A stretch of DNA of 62,438 bases, taken from contig JAFWJS010000043.1 in NCBI GenBank assembly GCA_017511535.1, positions 1-62,438 on the forward strand. Direction: 5' to 3'. A program made the translations under genes and the position numbers. The notes beneath the pieces were generated by a model. It saw nothing but the letters and a program-made list of their open reading frames with translations. It made no database searches and was not told the DNA's origin. Source of the DNA: Eubacterium sp. (GTDB lineage: Bacteria; Bacillota; Clostridia; Peptostreptococcales; Anaerovoracaceae). This document shows positions 1 to 9,820 of this stretch, one piece after another (positions within the stretch are counted from its first letter, which is position 1; each line of letters opens with the position of its first letter).

Positions 1-1
1 G

Positions 2-583
2 GATGATGATGACGGAGATGACGATGATGACGACGATGATAATCCGGGAGGAGGCAACAGTCCTGGAGTCAATCCGCCTGCGGGACCTGCGCCGGTACCT
101 CCGATCACGCCACAGGTGATCGACGACCCCGACACACCGCTTGATCCGGGCGAAGACATCGACGAGCCTGATACGCCGCTTGCGCCGGCAGAACCAGAGC
201 AGCCGGTCGCCGTATGGGCGCTCATCAATCTGCTGTGTACGATAGTGACCGTTATCCTGAGCCTGCTTGCACTTATCTTCTATCTTGGCAAGAGCAAGAA
301 GGAAGAAAAGAAGGAGAACGAGGACGGTACTGAGACGACAGAAAAGAAAGATGTCAAGAAGAAGGGACTCCTGAGACTGCTCGACATCATCCCTGCAGTC
401 GTGGCAGTGATAGTGTTCATCCTCACAGAAGACATGAGCAATCCGATGGTCCTCGTAGACCAGTGGACACTTCTCATGGTAGTGATCCTCATCGTAGGCA
501 TCATATGCACCATCTTCACAAAGAAGAAGGTAAAGGACGCTGACGATGATGACGATGAGCAGGAAGAAGCCGCTCAGGCATAG
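2..583 (+). CDS. C-terminal part of a cell-surface or membrane-anchored protein (5' end outside window)
   Basis: The reading frame is open from the first bases of the window, so this is the 3' part of a larger gene. An ATG at 116 lies inside the open frame and has no good ribosome-binding site, so I do not take it as the start. The visible part begins with an Asp-rich run, followed by a Gly/Pro-rich stretch and two copies of a D-T-P-L-x-P motif. Two hydrophobic helices follow, around VWALINLLCTIVTVILSLLA and further on LLMVVILIVGIICTIF, with a Lys/Glu-rich loop between them. The tail is DADDDDDEQEE. This resembles the C-terminal anchor of large Clostridia surface proteins with repeat domains, but no functional domain lies inside the window. 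A strong terminator follows at 634. Confidence 0.7.
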   Translation, partial: DDDDGDDDDDDDDNPGGGNSPGVNPPAGPAPVPPITPQVIDDPDTPLDPGEDIDEPDTPLAPAEPEQPVAVWALINLLCTIVTVILSLLALIFYLGKSKKEEKKENEDGTETTEKKDVKKKGLLRLLDIIPAVVAVIVFILTEDMSNPMVLVDQWTLLMVVILIVGIICTIFTKKKVKDADDDDDEQEEAAQA

Positions 584-633
584 TCAGCCGGGAACAAAAT
601 CACAAACACGTCGATTTCAGACTTGAACATACG

Positions 634-673
634 CAGAAAGGCTGCCGCAGAGATGCGGCAGCCTTTCTGTTTT
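634..673 (+). terminator. Rho-independent terminator after the surface-protein gene
   Basis: A perfect 16-bp stem (634-649 pairing with 654-669) with a GAGA tetraloop is followed directly by TTTT. It closes the upstream transcription unit. Confidence 0.9.
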
Positions 674-686
674 ACGACGCGTATAC

Positions 687-715
687 TTTACAGGGACGCT
701 GCTTTGATTTAGAAT
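687..715 (+). promoter_or_regulatory. Likely sigma-A promoter for the HutD/Ves gene
   Basis: TTTACA at 687-692 and TAGAAT at 710-715 are separated by 17 bases. They lie 60 bases before the start codon and after the preceding terminator. Confidence 0.5.
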
Positions 716-775
716 AAGGGTACGGCAAAGCGTGATTCTGGAGGATGCGGCGGCATCCTGTGAGGAGATAGAAAC

Positions 776-1540
776 ATGGAATATGAAGTGGTTTTGAAGA
801 AGCATCAGCATCAGGACAAATGGTCCGGCGGGAAGACGGCACAGCTGGGGATATTTCCGAAGAACGCCGATGTGAGCAAGAAAGATTTCATCTGGCGCCT
901 TTCTACTGCGACATGCAAGAAAGACAAGGCCAAGTTTACTGACTATACAGGCTACAACCGTGTGCTGATACCGCTTGAGGGAGAAGTGAAGCTCGAGCAT
1001 AAGCCGGCTGACGGAGCTGAAGGAGAAGCAGCTGAGGTCAGGCAGACAGAACTCGGCGAGATGGAGCAGGTAGAGTTCTCCGGGGCAGAGAAGACCGTCG
1101 CATACGGACTCAAGCGCGACTACAATCTGATAATAAGAGAAGACGCCGAGTATTATGTCGATGTCATCGACCAGATCCAGGCCGGAGCAGGCGAGAACGC
1201 CGACAAGGCAGTTCCTGTCGGAGAGAACGGGGAAGCTTCATTCCTTTCGATCAATGCTATCCTTGAGGGAAAGCGTGTGCCGGTCAGGCTGCGCCATAAG
1301 AAGGGTTTTGATCACGTCACACAGGCGCTGTACTGCGCGGACGGATTCTCCAGCGTCCACATCGAAGAGAAACAGATAGAGCTCGTTACGAAGGAGGAAG
1401 ACGCGCCGACAGACATCAAGATCATCCGTCTGACTGAAGGCGATCAGCTGATCCTCCGCTACCGCGAGGGCGAGAAGCTCAAGATGAACATCAAGGGCGC
1501 CGGCCGGCTGATCCACTGCCAGATGTTCTACAACGTATAA
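776..1540 (+). CDS. HutD/Ves family cupin protein
   Basis: The 254-residue product matches the HutD/Ves cupin pattern near its N-terminus: a W-x-G-G-K-T stretch, IFPKNAD, then DFIWRLSTATC, and after a short gap FTDYTGYNRVLIPLEG. Family members are small bicupins found with histidine-utilisation genes or alone, and their biochemical role is poorly defined. No hut genes are adjacent, so a link to histidine catabolism is not supported here. The start follows a GAGGAG site at good spacing. The gene is a single transcription unit, with a promoter at 687 and a terminator at 1556. No truncation is visible. Confidence 0.75.
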   Translation: MEYEVVLKKHQHQDKWSGGKTAQLGIFPKNADVSKKDFIWRLSTATCKKDKAKFTDYTGYNRVLIPLEGEVKLEHKPADGAEGEAAEVRQTELGEMEQVEFSGAEKTVAYGLKRDYNLIIREDAEYYVDVIDQIQAGAGENADKAVPVGENGEASFLSINAILEGKRVPVRLRHKKGFDHVTQALYCADGFSSVHIEEKQIELVTKEEDAPTDIKIIRLTEGDQLILRYREGEKLKMNIKGAGRLIHCQMFYNV

Positions 1541-1555
1541 AATATGATACAGATG

Positions 1556-1585
1556 CCATGGCCTTGAAAAAGCCATGGTTTTTTT
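1556..1585 (+). terminator. Rho-independent terminator after the HutD/Ves gene
   Basis: CCATGGC at 1556-1562 pairs with GCCATGG at 1572-1578 and is followed by a run of seven T. Confidence 0.85.
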
Positions 1586-1606
1586 ATGCGGCGTTCATTC
1601 GGCGGT

Positions 1607-1635
1607 TTGCCTTTATCTCTGCATAGTAGTATAAT
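1607..1635 (+). promoter_or_regulatory. Sigma-A promoter for the zinc-ribbon protein gene
   Basis: TTGCCT at 1607-1612 and a perfect TATAAT at 1630-1635 have a 17-base spacer, about 60 bases before the start codon at 1696. Confidence 0.65.
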
Positions 1636-1695
1636 ATTATGGAATGTAATTTGTTTACGGGAAACATTATGTATTAATTGTTTCAGGAGGTATAT

Positions 1696-3639
1696 ATGAC
1701 ACAGGTAGTATGTGCGAATTGCGGGCAGGCCCTGAGGCCGACCGACAAGTTCTGCTATAACTGCGGAGCCAAAGTGGTGCCTATAAAAATGACACCCGAG
1801 GTGAAGGCTGAGGAGCCGAAGCCGGAAGTCATCAGAAATATCCCGAGGACTCCGGTGCAGAGACCGCAGGCAGCACAGGAAGTGAAGCCTGAACCAGAGG
1901 AAAGGCCTAAGTTCCACATGGATGAGAGCCTTAGCTGGAATACAGACGGTTATCCGGAAGCTCAGAAACATGAGACTGAGGAAGCTAATTTCAGCTGGAA
2001 CGATTCCAGCGCGCATGACCGTATAAAGAAGCGTCAGGAAGAGGGCCGCGAGGCGCTGTTCGAGGAAGAGAAGCCTGAACAGGAGGCATCAAAGGCCGGA
2101 GCCGGTATCCCTGATGAAGTGCCTGCTGCAGAAGAAGTCGTAAAAGCAGTCGACGCAGCGTCAGTCATGCCGATAAGTGAGGGAGCTCCTGCTTTTGAGG
2201 AAACAGCAGCTGAGCCTGAAGCTGAACCGGAAATCCAGGAGGCCGAGCCTGAGCCGGTTGTGCAGGAGGCTGAGCCTGAAATACAGGAAGCGCCTGCAGC
2301 ACCGTTTGCTGCATACAGCGAGATCCCGGCTGAGGAAGAAGACGACGGCGAGGTGCCGACTATCGAATCCATAGAGGCAGAAGCAGAGGCCGCCAAGGCA
2401 AGAGAAGTCGAGAAGGAGATCTTCGGATATACTATCGACGACGTTGACTCTGAAGAAGCAGAGAACGCCAAAGTCATAGATAAATTCTACACATACAGCA
2501 AGAAAAACGAAGAGTTCCAGAAGCTTCTGGATCAGGAGAATGAAAGACTCAGAGGAAGCCGCCCTGAAGCAGCGGTGAAGGCTGAGCCGGAGGCACCTGA
2601 AGCTGAGGCAGCTGAGCCTGAAGAGATCAGGCCGCTCAGCGCTGAAGAGGCAGAGGGGTTCGTCGGAGTCCAGATGCCGGAAACTCCGATGGAGGCAGAC
2701 GCGACGGAAGAGGCTGCTCCGGAAGCGGTTGAGGAACCGGAAGCTGAGGCTGTAGAGCCGGAGCCTGAAGCAGAAGAAGCACCTGCAGCTGAGTTCCTGG
2801 ACGGAAACTTCGGCAAGACAGACAGTATTGAAGAATACAGACCTGAAGACAAGGAAGACAAGCCTGAGTCAGACGGCAAGGTCGCTGCGGCAGTAGGTAC
2901 TGTAGCGGCAAGCGCAGCTGCTTTCGCCAAGATCGCAGACAAGGTCAAGGCAAGGAACGCAGAAGCTAAGAACGCTGAGAAGTTCGAGTTCGCTAAAGAA
3001 CAGGAAGATGAATTCAGCGATTTCAGCGGGAAAGTGGAAGACGCACAGGCTGCGGCAGAAGCTAAAGCTGACGAGATAGCAAACAGGTTCGAAGCCGCAA
3101 GAGAAGCGGCCGCAGAGAAAGCTGAGGCAGAGAAGGCAGAAGCCAAACCCAAGGCAGATGACCTTACAGAAAACGTTGCAGCCAAGGCAGAAGATATCAA
3201 GGCGGACGTCGCTGCTGAGGCAGAAGAAGTAAAAGAAGAGGCGGAAGACCTTAAGGCAGAAGCTGCTGAGAAGGTCGGGGATGTGAAGGCCGAAGCCGCC
3301 GACAAGGCTGAAGCCGTCGAGGATTCATTCAATAAAGTAAAGGAAGATGTCGAAGACAAGGCAGAAGAGATCAAGGCAAAGGCAGACGACATTCCTGAAG
3401 AGATAAAGAAAGAAGTAGAGGAAGAGGAGCATAAGCTTACATATCAGGAAGTATTCGATCAGGAGTCTGAGAAGACGTCCAAGCATACGTTCCTGAAGAT
3501 CATCGCTATTCTGATCCTCCTTCTGATAATATTGGAAGTAGTCGCGATACTGATCAGACGCTTCGCGCCGGACAGCCCTGCGGGTCTTCAGATCCAGCAG
3601 ATCTATGAGATGCTGTTCAGCCGGTTCACCGGGAACTGA
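1696..3639 (+). CDS. Zinc-ribbon, Glu/Ala-rich, C-terminally membrane-anchored protein
   Basis: The 647-residue product starts with a zinc ribbon, Cys6-x2-Cys9 and Cys20-x2-Cys23, in the style of bacterial zinc_ribbon_2 proteins. About 550 residues of strongly acidic Glu/Ala/Pro/Lys-rich sequence follow. The first half is rich in AEPE-type runs and the second half is a helical KAEA/EDIKA heptad-like region. A single transmembrane helix lies near residues 597-625 (FLKIIAILILLLIILEVVAI), with a short outside tail. I chose ATG 1696 over the upstream TTG at 1678 because AGGAGG sits seven bases before it. The layout suggests a cytoplasmic zinc domain on a long flexible arm tethered to the membrane. 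The function is unknown. A protein of similar plan lies at 45513. Confidence 0.75.
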   Translation: MTQVVCANCGQALRPTDKFCYNCGAKVVPIKMTPEVKAEEPKPEVIRNIPRTPVQRPQAAQEVKPEPEERPKFHMDESLSWNTDGYPEAQKHETEEANFSWNDSSAHDRIKKRQEEGREALFEEEKPEQEASKAGAGIPDEVPAAEEVVKAVDAASVMPISEGAPAFEETAAEPEAEPEIQEAEPEPVVQEAEPEIQEAPAAPFAAYSEIPAEEEDDGEVPTIESIEAEAEAAKAREVEKEIFGYTIDDVDSEEAENAKVIDKFYTYSKKNEEFQKLLDQENERLRGSRPEAAVKAEPEAPEAEAAEPEEIRPLSAEEAEGFVGVQMPETPMEADATEEAAPEAVEEPEAEAVEPEPEAEEAPAAEFLDGNFGKTDSIEEYRPEDKEDKPESDGKVAAAVGTVAASAAAFAKIADKVKARNAEAKNAEKFEFAKEQEDEFSDFSGKVEDAQAAAEAKADEIANRFEAAREAAAEKAEAEKAEAKPKADDLTENVAAKAEDIKADVAAEAEEVKEEAEDLKAEAAEKVGDVKAEAADKAEAVEDSFNKVKEDVEDKAEEIKAKADDIPEEIKKEVEEEEHKLTYQEVFDQESEKTSKHTFLKIIAILILLLIILEVVAILIRRFAPDSPAGLQIQQIYEMLFSRFTGN

Positions 3640-3672
3640 TCAGGGGGCGTATAAAGCCCCAGAGGAAATGCA

Positions 3673-6561
3673 GTGAGATTCTGGAAGAAACAGGAGTCAA
3701 ACGGAAAACCACAGCGTAGAAAGAGCGTGATCATCCTCCTTATTCTGGCGGTGATCATGCTTCTTTTCCTTGCATCCGGTTTTTTCACAGACTGGATGTG
3801 GTTCGGCGAGGTCGGATACACGAGCGTATTCATGAAGGGGATGATCACCCAGTTACTGATGGGGATCCCCGTTTTCGCCGTGGTTTTCCTGATCACGGAT
3901 GTTTATCTCCGTATGATCAAAACAAGATATTTCGCAAATGTGCGGTCTGACGTCGAGCCCGACAGGAAGAAGCTCTCCATGCTGACCAACGCCGCAGCAG
4001 CGGCTTTCGCTTTGCTGGTGTCGTACATCACGGCGTCGTCCATGTGGTACGACGGCCTGATGTTCTTCAATGCGACGCCGTTCAGCGTCAAAGACCCCAT
4101 ATTCCATCACGACATATCATTCTATATATTCAGGTATGAATTCCTGAAGGATCTGAACGCGCTCCTTATCACGGTCACGTTCCTGTACTTTGCATTGACG
4201 CTCGGATACTACTGCCTCCTCATAGTTATGAGAAAGCCGCTTGTATTCGAAGAATATACGAACGAAGCGCCGGCTGGGCAGGGACCGTTCGATGATACGC
4301 CGCTTGGAAAGAAGTTCGGCGACTTCGCCGGCCAGGTCGGAGACAGGATACCGAACGTGAGATCGTTCAGGCGCTTTTCAAGAGCCAATTCAAGCGAGCT
4401 CTTCGAATCAGCGTCCAACCAGCTGGTCATACTGGGAGTGGTGTTCTTCCTGCTTCTGGCGTTTGACTTCACGCTCAGGCAGTACGATCTGCTTCATATC
4501 CATCTGGGAGTAGTATATGGAGCAGGTTTCACAGCAGCCACGGTAGTATTGTGGACTTTCCGCGTGCTCGCCGTGCTCGCCGCGGCTGGAGCCGTAAGTA
4601 TCGCTTTGTTCCTGAAGAAGAAACAGTTCAGGAAGATCGCGCTGATACCACTTCTCATGGCAATAGTCGCAGGGGCGGGCATCCTGGGGAGCATCATAGT
4701 CCAGAGCTATATCGTGTCGCCGGACGAGCTCGACAAGGAGTCGAAGTACCTCAAGAGGAACATCGAGTTCACACAGCTTGCATACGGTCTGAACGATGTG
4801 GACGTCAAGGCTTTCAGCTCCGCGAACGACCTGGACGCCAGGGCGATAAGCGACAACAGCCAGACGATCTCCAATGTGAGAATAAACGACTACGACCCTG
4901 TCAACACGTTCTACAACCAGACACAGAGCATCAGGCAGTATTACACGTTCAACGACGTAGACGTGGACAGGTACATGATAGACGGCGAGCTTACGCAGAC
5001 ATACCTCGCCGTGCGTGAGATAGACGACAAGAAGATAAGCAACACATGGCTTAACCGCCACATAAAATACACTCATGGGTACGGCGTCACGCTTTCCAGA
5101 GTAGATACCGTTACCGCGAGCGGTCAGCCGGACGTACTCATAAAGAACATCCCGCCGGAGTCATCGGTAGATACGATCTCGGTCAAGCAGCCGCGCATCT
5201 ACTTCGGCGAGATGACGAACGACTATTCGCTCGTGAACACGAACGAGGATGAGTTCGACTATCCGGACGGAGACAAGAACAAATATACAAGATATGACGG
5301 CAAGGCGGGAGTAAGGCTGGGTCTGTTCGCCCGCATCATGTTCGCGGTCAAAGAGAAGAGCCTGAAGCTCCTCGTTTCCACGAATATAACGGGAAAGTCA
5401 CGCATCCTGGAGAACCGCAACGTCATAAAGCGTGTGAGCAAGATATTCCCGCACCTGAAATATGAGCAGGATCCGTACTGCGTCGCGGTGGACGGCAGAT
5501 TGTACTGGATAGTCGACGCGTTCACTACAAGCAGGCATTATCCGTATTCAGAGCCGTATTCCGGCTTCGTCGGGGGCGACAATTATGTCAGGAACTCGGT
5601 GAAAGTCATAGTCGACGCGTACGACGGAACGTGCGACTTCTATATCGTAGATGATGAAGACCCTATCGCGAAGACGATGGAGAAGATATATCCTAAGCTT
5701 TTCAAAGAGGGTAGCGAGATGCCTGAAGAGCTGAGGAGCCATATCAGGTACCCGAGCGATCTCTTCAGGATCCAGGCGCAGATCTACACAAGATACCACA
5801 TGCATAACGTGAAGGTGTTCTACCAGCAGGAGGACATGTGGGATGTCGCTGATGAGATGTACGGGACTGAAGAGCGCGAGATGACCTCGAACTATTATAT
5901 AGTCAAGCTGCCTGGAGAGAAGGACGCGGAGTTCATCAACCAGATCCCGTTCACGCCTAAGTCTAAGCAGAACATGACGGCGCTCATGATAGCGAGAAAC
6001 GACGGAGACGATTACGGGAAGCTCGTACTGTACAAGCTCCCTAAGAGCAAGACTGTATACGGGCCGATGCAGGTAGAAGCGCAGATCGACCAGAACACAG
6101 TGATATCACAGGACTTCTCGCTGTGGAGCCAGGCGGGTTCCAAGTACAGCAGAGGAAACATGTTCGTTGTTCCGATCAATGATTCGCTCCTGTATATCGA
6201 GCCTGTATACCTTGAGGCTTCCAACTCAGCGATACCTGAGATGAAGCGTGTAATAGTCATGTATAACGACAGGATCGCGTACGAGCCTACGCTCGGCGAC
6301 TGTCTTGAAGAGTTGTTCGGCGTATCAGGCGGTACAGTGACGAGCAGGACGGCAAGACAGGATGACGGTTCAGATAACGGTAAGGATGACGGCAAGGCAG
6401 ACAAGAAGGACAGCAGCGAGGTGAAGTCTTCATCCGGCTACGCCAAAGCGGCGCAGGAAGCATACGATAAGGCGCAGGAAGCCCTTAAAGATGGAGACTG
6501 GGCTGAATACGGCAGATATATGGACGAGCTCGAGAAGTATCTAGACAAGCTTGCTGAGTAA
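3673..6561 (+). CDS. UPF0182 family integral membrane protein
   Basis: The 962-residue product has the UPF0182 (COG1615) layout: about seven membrane helices in the first 330 residues, then a large extracytoplasmic domain with family-like features such as RNIEFTQLAYGL, FYNQTQSIRQYY and RLYWIVDAFTTSRHYPYS. A charged Ser/Asp/Lys linker and a helical C-terminal segment end the protein. Family members are about 900-1,000 residues and their function is not established. The start is GTG at 3673, seven bases after an AGAGGAA site. A GGGGC/GCCCC hairpin at 3644-3660 sits just ahead of that site and could affect translation. The preceding gene ends 33 bases upstream, so co-transcription is likely. Confidence 0.9.
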   Translation: MRFWKKQESNGKPQRRKSVIILLILAVIMLLFLASGFFTDWMWFGEVGYTSVFMKGMITQLLMGIPVFAVVFLITDVYLRMIKTRYFANVRSDVEPDRKKLSMLTNAAAAAFALLVSYITASSMWYDGLMFFNATPFSVKDPIFHHDISFYIFRYEFLKDLNALLITVTFLYFALTLGYYCLLIVMRKPLVFEEYTNEAPAGQGPFDDTPLGKKFGDFAGQVGDRIPNVRSFRRFSRANSSELFESASNQLVILGVVFFLLLAFDFTLRQYDLLHIHLGVVYGAGFTAATVVLWTFRVLAVLAAAGAVSIALFLKKKQFRKIALIPLLMAIVAGAGILGSIIVQSYIVSPDELDKESKYLKRNIEFTQLAYGLNDVDVKAFSSANDLDARAISDNSQTISNVRINDYDPVNTFYNQTQSIRQYYTFNDVDVDRYMIDGELTQTYLAVREIDDKKISNTWLNRHIKYTHGYGVTLSRVDTVTASGQPDVLIKNIPPESSVDTISVKQPRIYFGEMTNDYSLVNTNEDEFDYPDGDKNKYTRYDGKAGVRLGLFARIMFAVKEKSLKLLVSTNITGKSRILENRNVIKRVSKIFPHLKYEQDPYCVAVDGRLYWIVDAFTTSRHYPYSEPYSGFVGGDNYVRNSVKVIVDAYDGTCDFYIVDDEDPIAKTMEKIYPKLFKEGSEMPEELRSHIRYPSDLFRIQAQIYTRYHMHNVKVFYQQEDMWDVADEMYGTEEREMTSNYYIVKLPGEKDAEFINQIPFTPKSKQNMTALMIARNDGDDYGKLVLYKLPKSKTVYGPMQVEAQIDQNTVISQDFSLWSQAGSKYSRGNMFVVPINDSLLYIEPVYLEASNSAIPEMKRVIVMYNDRIAYEPTLGDCLEELFGVSGGTVTSRTARQDDGSDNGKDDGKADKKDSSEVKSSSGYAKAAQEAYDKAQEALKDGDWAEYGRYMDELEKYLDKLAE

Positions 6562-6583
6562 GCACACTTCAGAGGAGATCAGT

Positions 6584-8506
6584 ATGTTAGATTTTGATTT
6601 TGACAAGATGCTGTTTACCGTTCCGAAGGATCAGCATGATCCGGAAAGTCTGAGGAAACTTCTGGACGAACACAAGGAAGTTCATTTTGTTTCCTTCGTC
6701 GGAATAGACATCGCCGGCAACGCGACGGACGAGAAGATCCCGATAAGGCACTTCATCGATAACATGGAAGACCTGATGCAGCACGGCGTGCAGACAGACG
6801 GATCGTCGGTAGCGCTTCCGGGTATAGCAGACCTCGGGAACGCGAAGGTCGACATCATCCCGGACATGGACGTGAACTGGTTCGTGGACTACAATTACCA
6901 GTACATCGGATGGCATACCAAGCTTCCTGTAGGGACGCTCAGGATACCGTCTTTCCTCGTGCATAACGACGCCTTCGAGTGTGGTTCGAGAGCGACCCTG
7001 AAGAACGCGATAAAGTATTTCAAGGCCGGACTCATGGATCTGCTCAGAGAGAATCCGTATGTGTTCGATAACATCGACGGAGCAGACAGCGTCGACGACA
7101 TCGACGAGCTGGTGATGACGTCGGCGACAGAGCTTGAGTTCTGGGTAAGGACCCCGGATGAGAAGGGCGACAGGGAGCAGCTCTTTACCGCGCAGATGCT
7201 TAAGGAGCAGTACTGGAAGAGAACTTACGGAGACGTCAGGACGGCTCTCGAGGAGACGCTTGTTATACTCGACAGATATGGCTTTGACGTTGAGATGGGA
7301 CATAAGGAAGTCGGCGGCGTACAGGCCAAGATGAAAAACAGCGGCCACTATGACCACGTCATGGAGCAGCTGGAGATCGACTGGAAGTACGCAGACGCGC
7401 TTCAGGCGGCAGATAACGAGAAACAGATAAAATACGTCATAAGAGACCTGTTCACACAGCACGGGCTTGACGTTACATTTATGGCAAAGCCGTTCCCGGA
7501 TGTCGCGGGTTCCGGAGAACATACGCACCTCGGCATCGCGGCAAGGCTGAAAAACGGCAGGATGACGAGTCTGTTCGCGCCTGCGGACATGAAGAAAGAC
7601 TTCATGAGCCCGATCGGGTTCGGGGCTTTGATGGGTATACTGAAGAACTACGAAGTCATAAATCCGTTCATCAGCTCGTCGAACGACTCTATGAACAGGC
7701 TGAAGCCGGGATACGAGGCGCCGGTATGCATCGTGACCTCCCTGGGAAAGAAAGTCGACATGCCGTCCCGTAACAGGACAGTTCTGGTAGGCCTCATAAG
7801 AGACGCGAACAATCCGTTAGCGACGAGGTTCGAATTCAGGGCGCCTAACCCGAAGAGCAACACATATCTCGTGCTTGCGTCCGCTTACATCGCGGTGCTG
7901 GACGGCGTGAAGGTAGCTCTGGAGAACGGTAAGACATCAGCTGATCTGGAGAAGTCACTGTCCAAGAAATACGGCGAAGAAGACTTCTATCTGGACACCG
8001 ACCGGGAATACAGAAGCGAAGAAGACGTATTCACATATTACACAGAGGAAGAACGCGACAGGCTGTTCGGAAGAGCGCCTGAGACAGTATGGCAGAACCT
8101 GAAGGCGTTCAACCTGTATCCGGAGAAGACGAAGATCTTCAGCGAGAGTAAAATCATACCTGAGACGATACTGAAGTCATACAGGATACAGATGACAGAG
8201 CAGTGGGCGACAGAGATCTACAACAGGCTGGTGCCCGAGAATCTGGACTTCATCAGGAGCTGTGTGAAGCTGCACGACACCAAGGACTTCAACGACGTCG
8301 ACGTGCAGAACTGGCTCGAGATAGAAAGACTGAAGAGGGCCCTGGGCCAGAACACGCTCGAGCAGGAATGCCTGCTGACACAGATCAAGCGGGCGCTGGA
8401 CGACAAACGTTATGATGAGGCGTCGGATCTCCAGCTCGAGATCAAAGCCCGTAAGGAAGAATTAATGAACCGCTATGCAGATTATCAGAAGAATCTGATG
8501 ATATAA
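6584..8506 (+). CDS. Glutamine synthetase family protein, long form with UVR-like C-terminal tail
   Basis: The 640-residue product has the glutamine synthetase fold. An N-terminal beta-grasp region contains [13 protein letters not shown], and a catalytic region contains [15 protein letters not shown]. The ammonia/glutamate-site motif [10 protein letters not shown] lies at residues 309-318, followed by [25 protein letters not shown]. The reaction expected of the family is ATP-dependent ligation of ammonia to glutamate. It is much longer than type I enzymes (about 445-470 residues). The last 50 residues ([20 protein letters not shown] and on) look like a UVR-type helical hairpin. I chose ATG 6584 because AGAGGAG lies ten bases before it; an alternative start at 6551 overlaps the previous gene. 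serS follows after 22 bases. Confidence 0.85.
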   Translation: MLDFDFDKMLFTVPKDQHDPESLRKLLDEHKEVHFVSFVGIDIAGNATDEKIPIRHFIDNMEDLMQHGVQTDGSSVALPGIADLGNAKVDIIPDMDVNWFVDYNYQYIGWHTKLPVGTLRIPSFLVHNDAFECGSRATLKNAIKYFKAGLMDLLRENPYVFDNIDGADSVDDIDELVMTSATELEFWVRTPDEKGDREQLFTAQMLKEQYWKRTYGDVRTALEETLVILDRYGFDVEMGHKEVGGVQAKMKNSGHYDHVMEQLEIDWKYADALQAADNEKQIKYVIRDLFTQHGLDVTFMAKPFPDVAGSGEHTHLGIAARLKNGRMTSLFAPADMKKDFMSPIGFGALMGILKNYEVINPFISSSNDSMNRLKPGYEAPVCIVTSLGKKVDMPSRNRTVLVGLIRDANNPLATRFEFRAPNPKSNTYLVLASAYIAVLDGVKVALENGKTSADLEKSLSKKYGEEDFYLDTDREYRSEEDVFTYYTEEERDRLFGRAPETVWQNLKAFNLYPEKTKIFSESKIIPETILKSYRIQMTEQWATEIYNRLVPENLDFIRSCVKLHDTKDFNDVDVQNWLEIERLKRALGQNTLEQECLLTQIKRALDDKRYDEASDLQLEIKARKEELMNRYADYQKNLMI

Positions 8507-8528
8507 AAACGAAAAAAGGAGAAGAGAA

Positions 8529-9812
8529 ATGCTGGACATCAAGCGCATCAGAGAGGATTACGAAGGAGTCAGGGAAAGAGTCGAATTCCGCGGCAAGGGA
8601 AGCTTCGGCATCGAGAACGTAAAGAAATACGATGAAGAAAGACGCGACCTGCTGGCGGAAGTAGAGCAGAAACGTGCCCGCCAGAACGCAGTTTCAAGAG
8701 AGATCCCGAAACTGAAGAAAGAGGGCAAGGACACGACTGATATAATGGCGGAGATGAAAGAGCTCTCAGCCGAGATCAAGGAAGAGAGCGCTAGGCTTTC
8801 TGAAGTAGAGCAGAAGCTGCATGACGCGCTTCTCGGAGTTCCTAACACTCCATATGAGGATGTTCAGTATGGAGAAGACGACACTGCGAACGTAGAGCTC
8901 AGGAAATGGGGCGAGCCGACAGAGTTTGACTTTGAACCTAAGGCACACTGGGATATCGGGACGAACCTCGACATCCTCGACTTCGACAGAGCGGCCAAGA
9001 TCTCCGGTACGAGATTCACAGTATACAAGGGACTCGGCGCCCGCCTCGAGAGATCGATCATGAATTTCATGCTTGACCTCCACACTATCGAACAGGATTA
9101 CAAGGAGATCCTCCCTCCGTTCATGGTGAACAGAGACTCGATGATCGGAACAGGACAGCTTCCTAAGTTTGAAGAGGACATGTTCTATGTACCGCAGAAG
9201 GACTTCTTCCTGATCCCGACGGCAGAAGTCCCTGTGACAAACCTCAGAAGAGAGGAGATCATGGACGAGTCAGAACTTCCTGTCCACTACACGGCATATA
9301 CTCCGTGCTTCAGAGCAGAAGCCGGATCAGCAGGCCGTGACACGAGAGGCATCATCCGCCAGCATCAGTTCAACAAGGTAGAGCTTGTTAAATTCACCAA
9401 ACCGGAAGACTCATGGAACGAGCTCGAGTCACTTACGAACGATGCCGAGGAAGTGCTGAAGAGGCTCGGACTTCCGTATCATGTAGTAAGACTCTCATCC
9501 GGAGACCTGGGATTCTCATCAGCGATGACATACGACATCGAAGTGTGGATGCCGAGCTACGGAAGATACGTAGAGATCTCATCATGCTCCAACTTCCTGG
9601 ATTACCAGGCAAGAAGAGCAAACATCAGATTCAGAAGAGCAGGCGGAAAGCCTGAATTCGTACACACTCTGAATGGATCCGGACTTGCCATCGGAAGAAC
9701 TACGGCGGCAGTTCTGGAGAACTATCAGCAGGCTGACGGGAGCGTAGTCGTTCCTGAGGCACTGAGGAAATACATGGGCGGAGTAGAGGTCATAAAGAAA
9801 GACGAGTTCTAG
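8529..9812 (+). CDS. serS: Seryl-tRNA synthetase
   Basis: The 427-residue product is full length for bacterial SerRS. The first 110 residues form the tRNA-binding coiled coil, rich in [13 protein letters not shown]-like helix. The class II core follows: motif 2 [20 protein letters not shown], then [15 protein letters not shown], and motif 3 [18 protein letters not shown] near the C-terminus. It charges tRNA-Ser with serine in the cytoplasm. The start ATG follows AAGGAGAAG. The cardiolipin synthase gene begins eight bases after its stop, with no terminator between, so the two are probably co-transcribed. Confidence 0.97.
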   Translation: MLDIKRIREDYEGVRERVEFRGKGSFGIENVKKYDEERRDLLAEVEQKRARQNAVSREIPKLKKEGKDTTDIMAEMKELSAEIKEESARLSEVEQKLHDALLGVPNTPYEDVQYGEDDTANVELRKWGEPTEFDFEPKAHWDIGTNLDILDFDRAAKISGTRFTVYKGLGARLERSIMNFMLDLHTIEQDYKEILPPFMVNRDSMIGTGQLPKFEEDMFYVPQKDFFLIPTAEVPVTNLRREEIMDESELPVHYTAYTPCFRAEAGSAGRDTRGIIRQHQFNKVELVKFTKPEDSWNELESLTNDAEEVLKRLGLPYHVVRLSSGDLGFSSAMTYDIEVWMPSYGRYVEISSCSNFLDYQARRANIRFRRAGGKPEFVHTLNGSGLAIGRTTAAVLENYQQADGSVVVPEALRKYMGGVEVIKKDEF

Positions 9813-9820
9813 GACTTTTT

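Noticed and set aside
1678-1695. TTG 1678 as start of the zinc-ribbon protein
   Set aside because: AGGAGG lies inside this extension and at ideal distance from ATG 1696.
2532-3392. Long minus-strand frame opposite the acidic zinc-ribbon gene
   Set aside because: Ser/Ala-rich composition is the mirror of Glu/Ala codons. No start signals or domain are seen.
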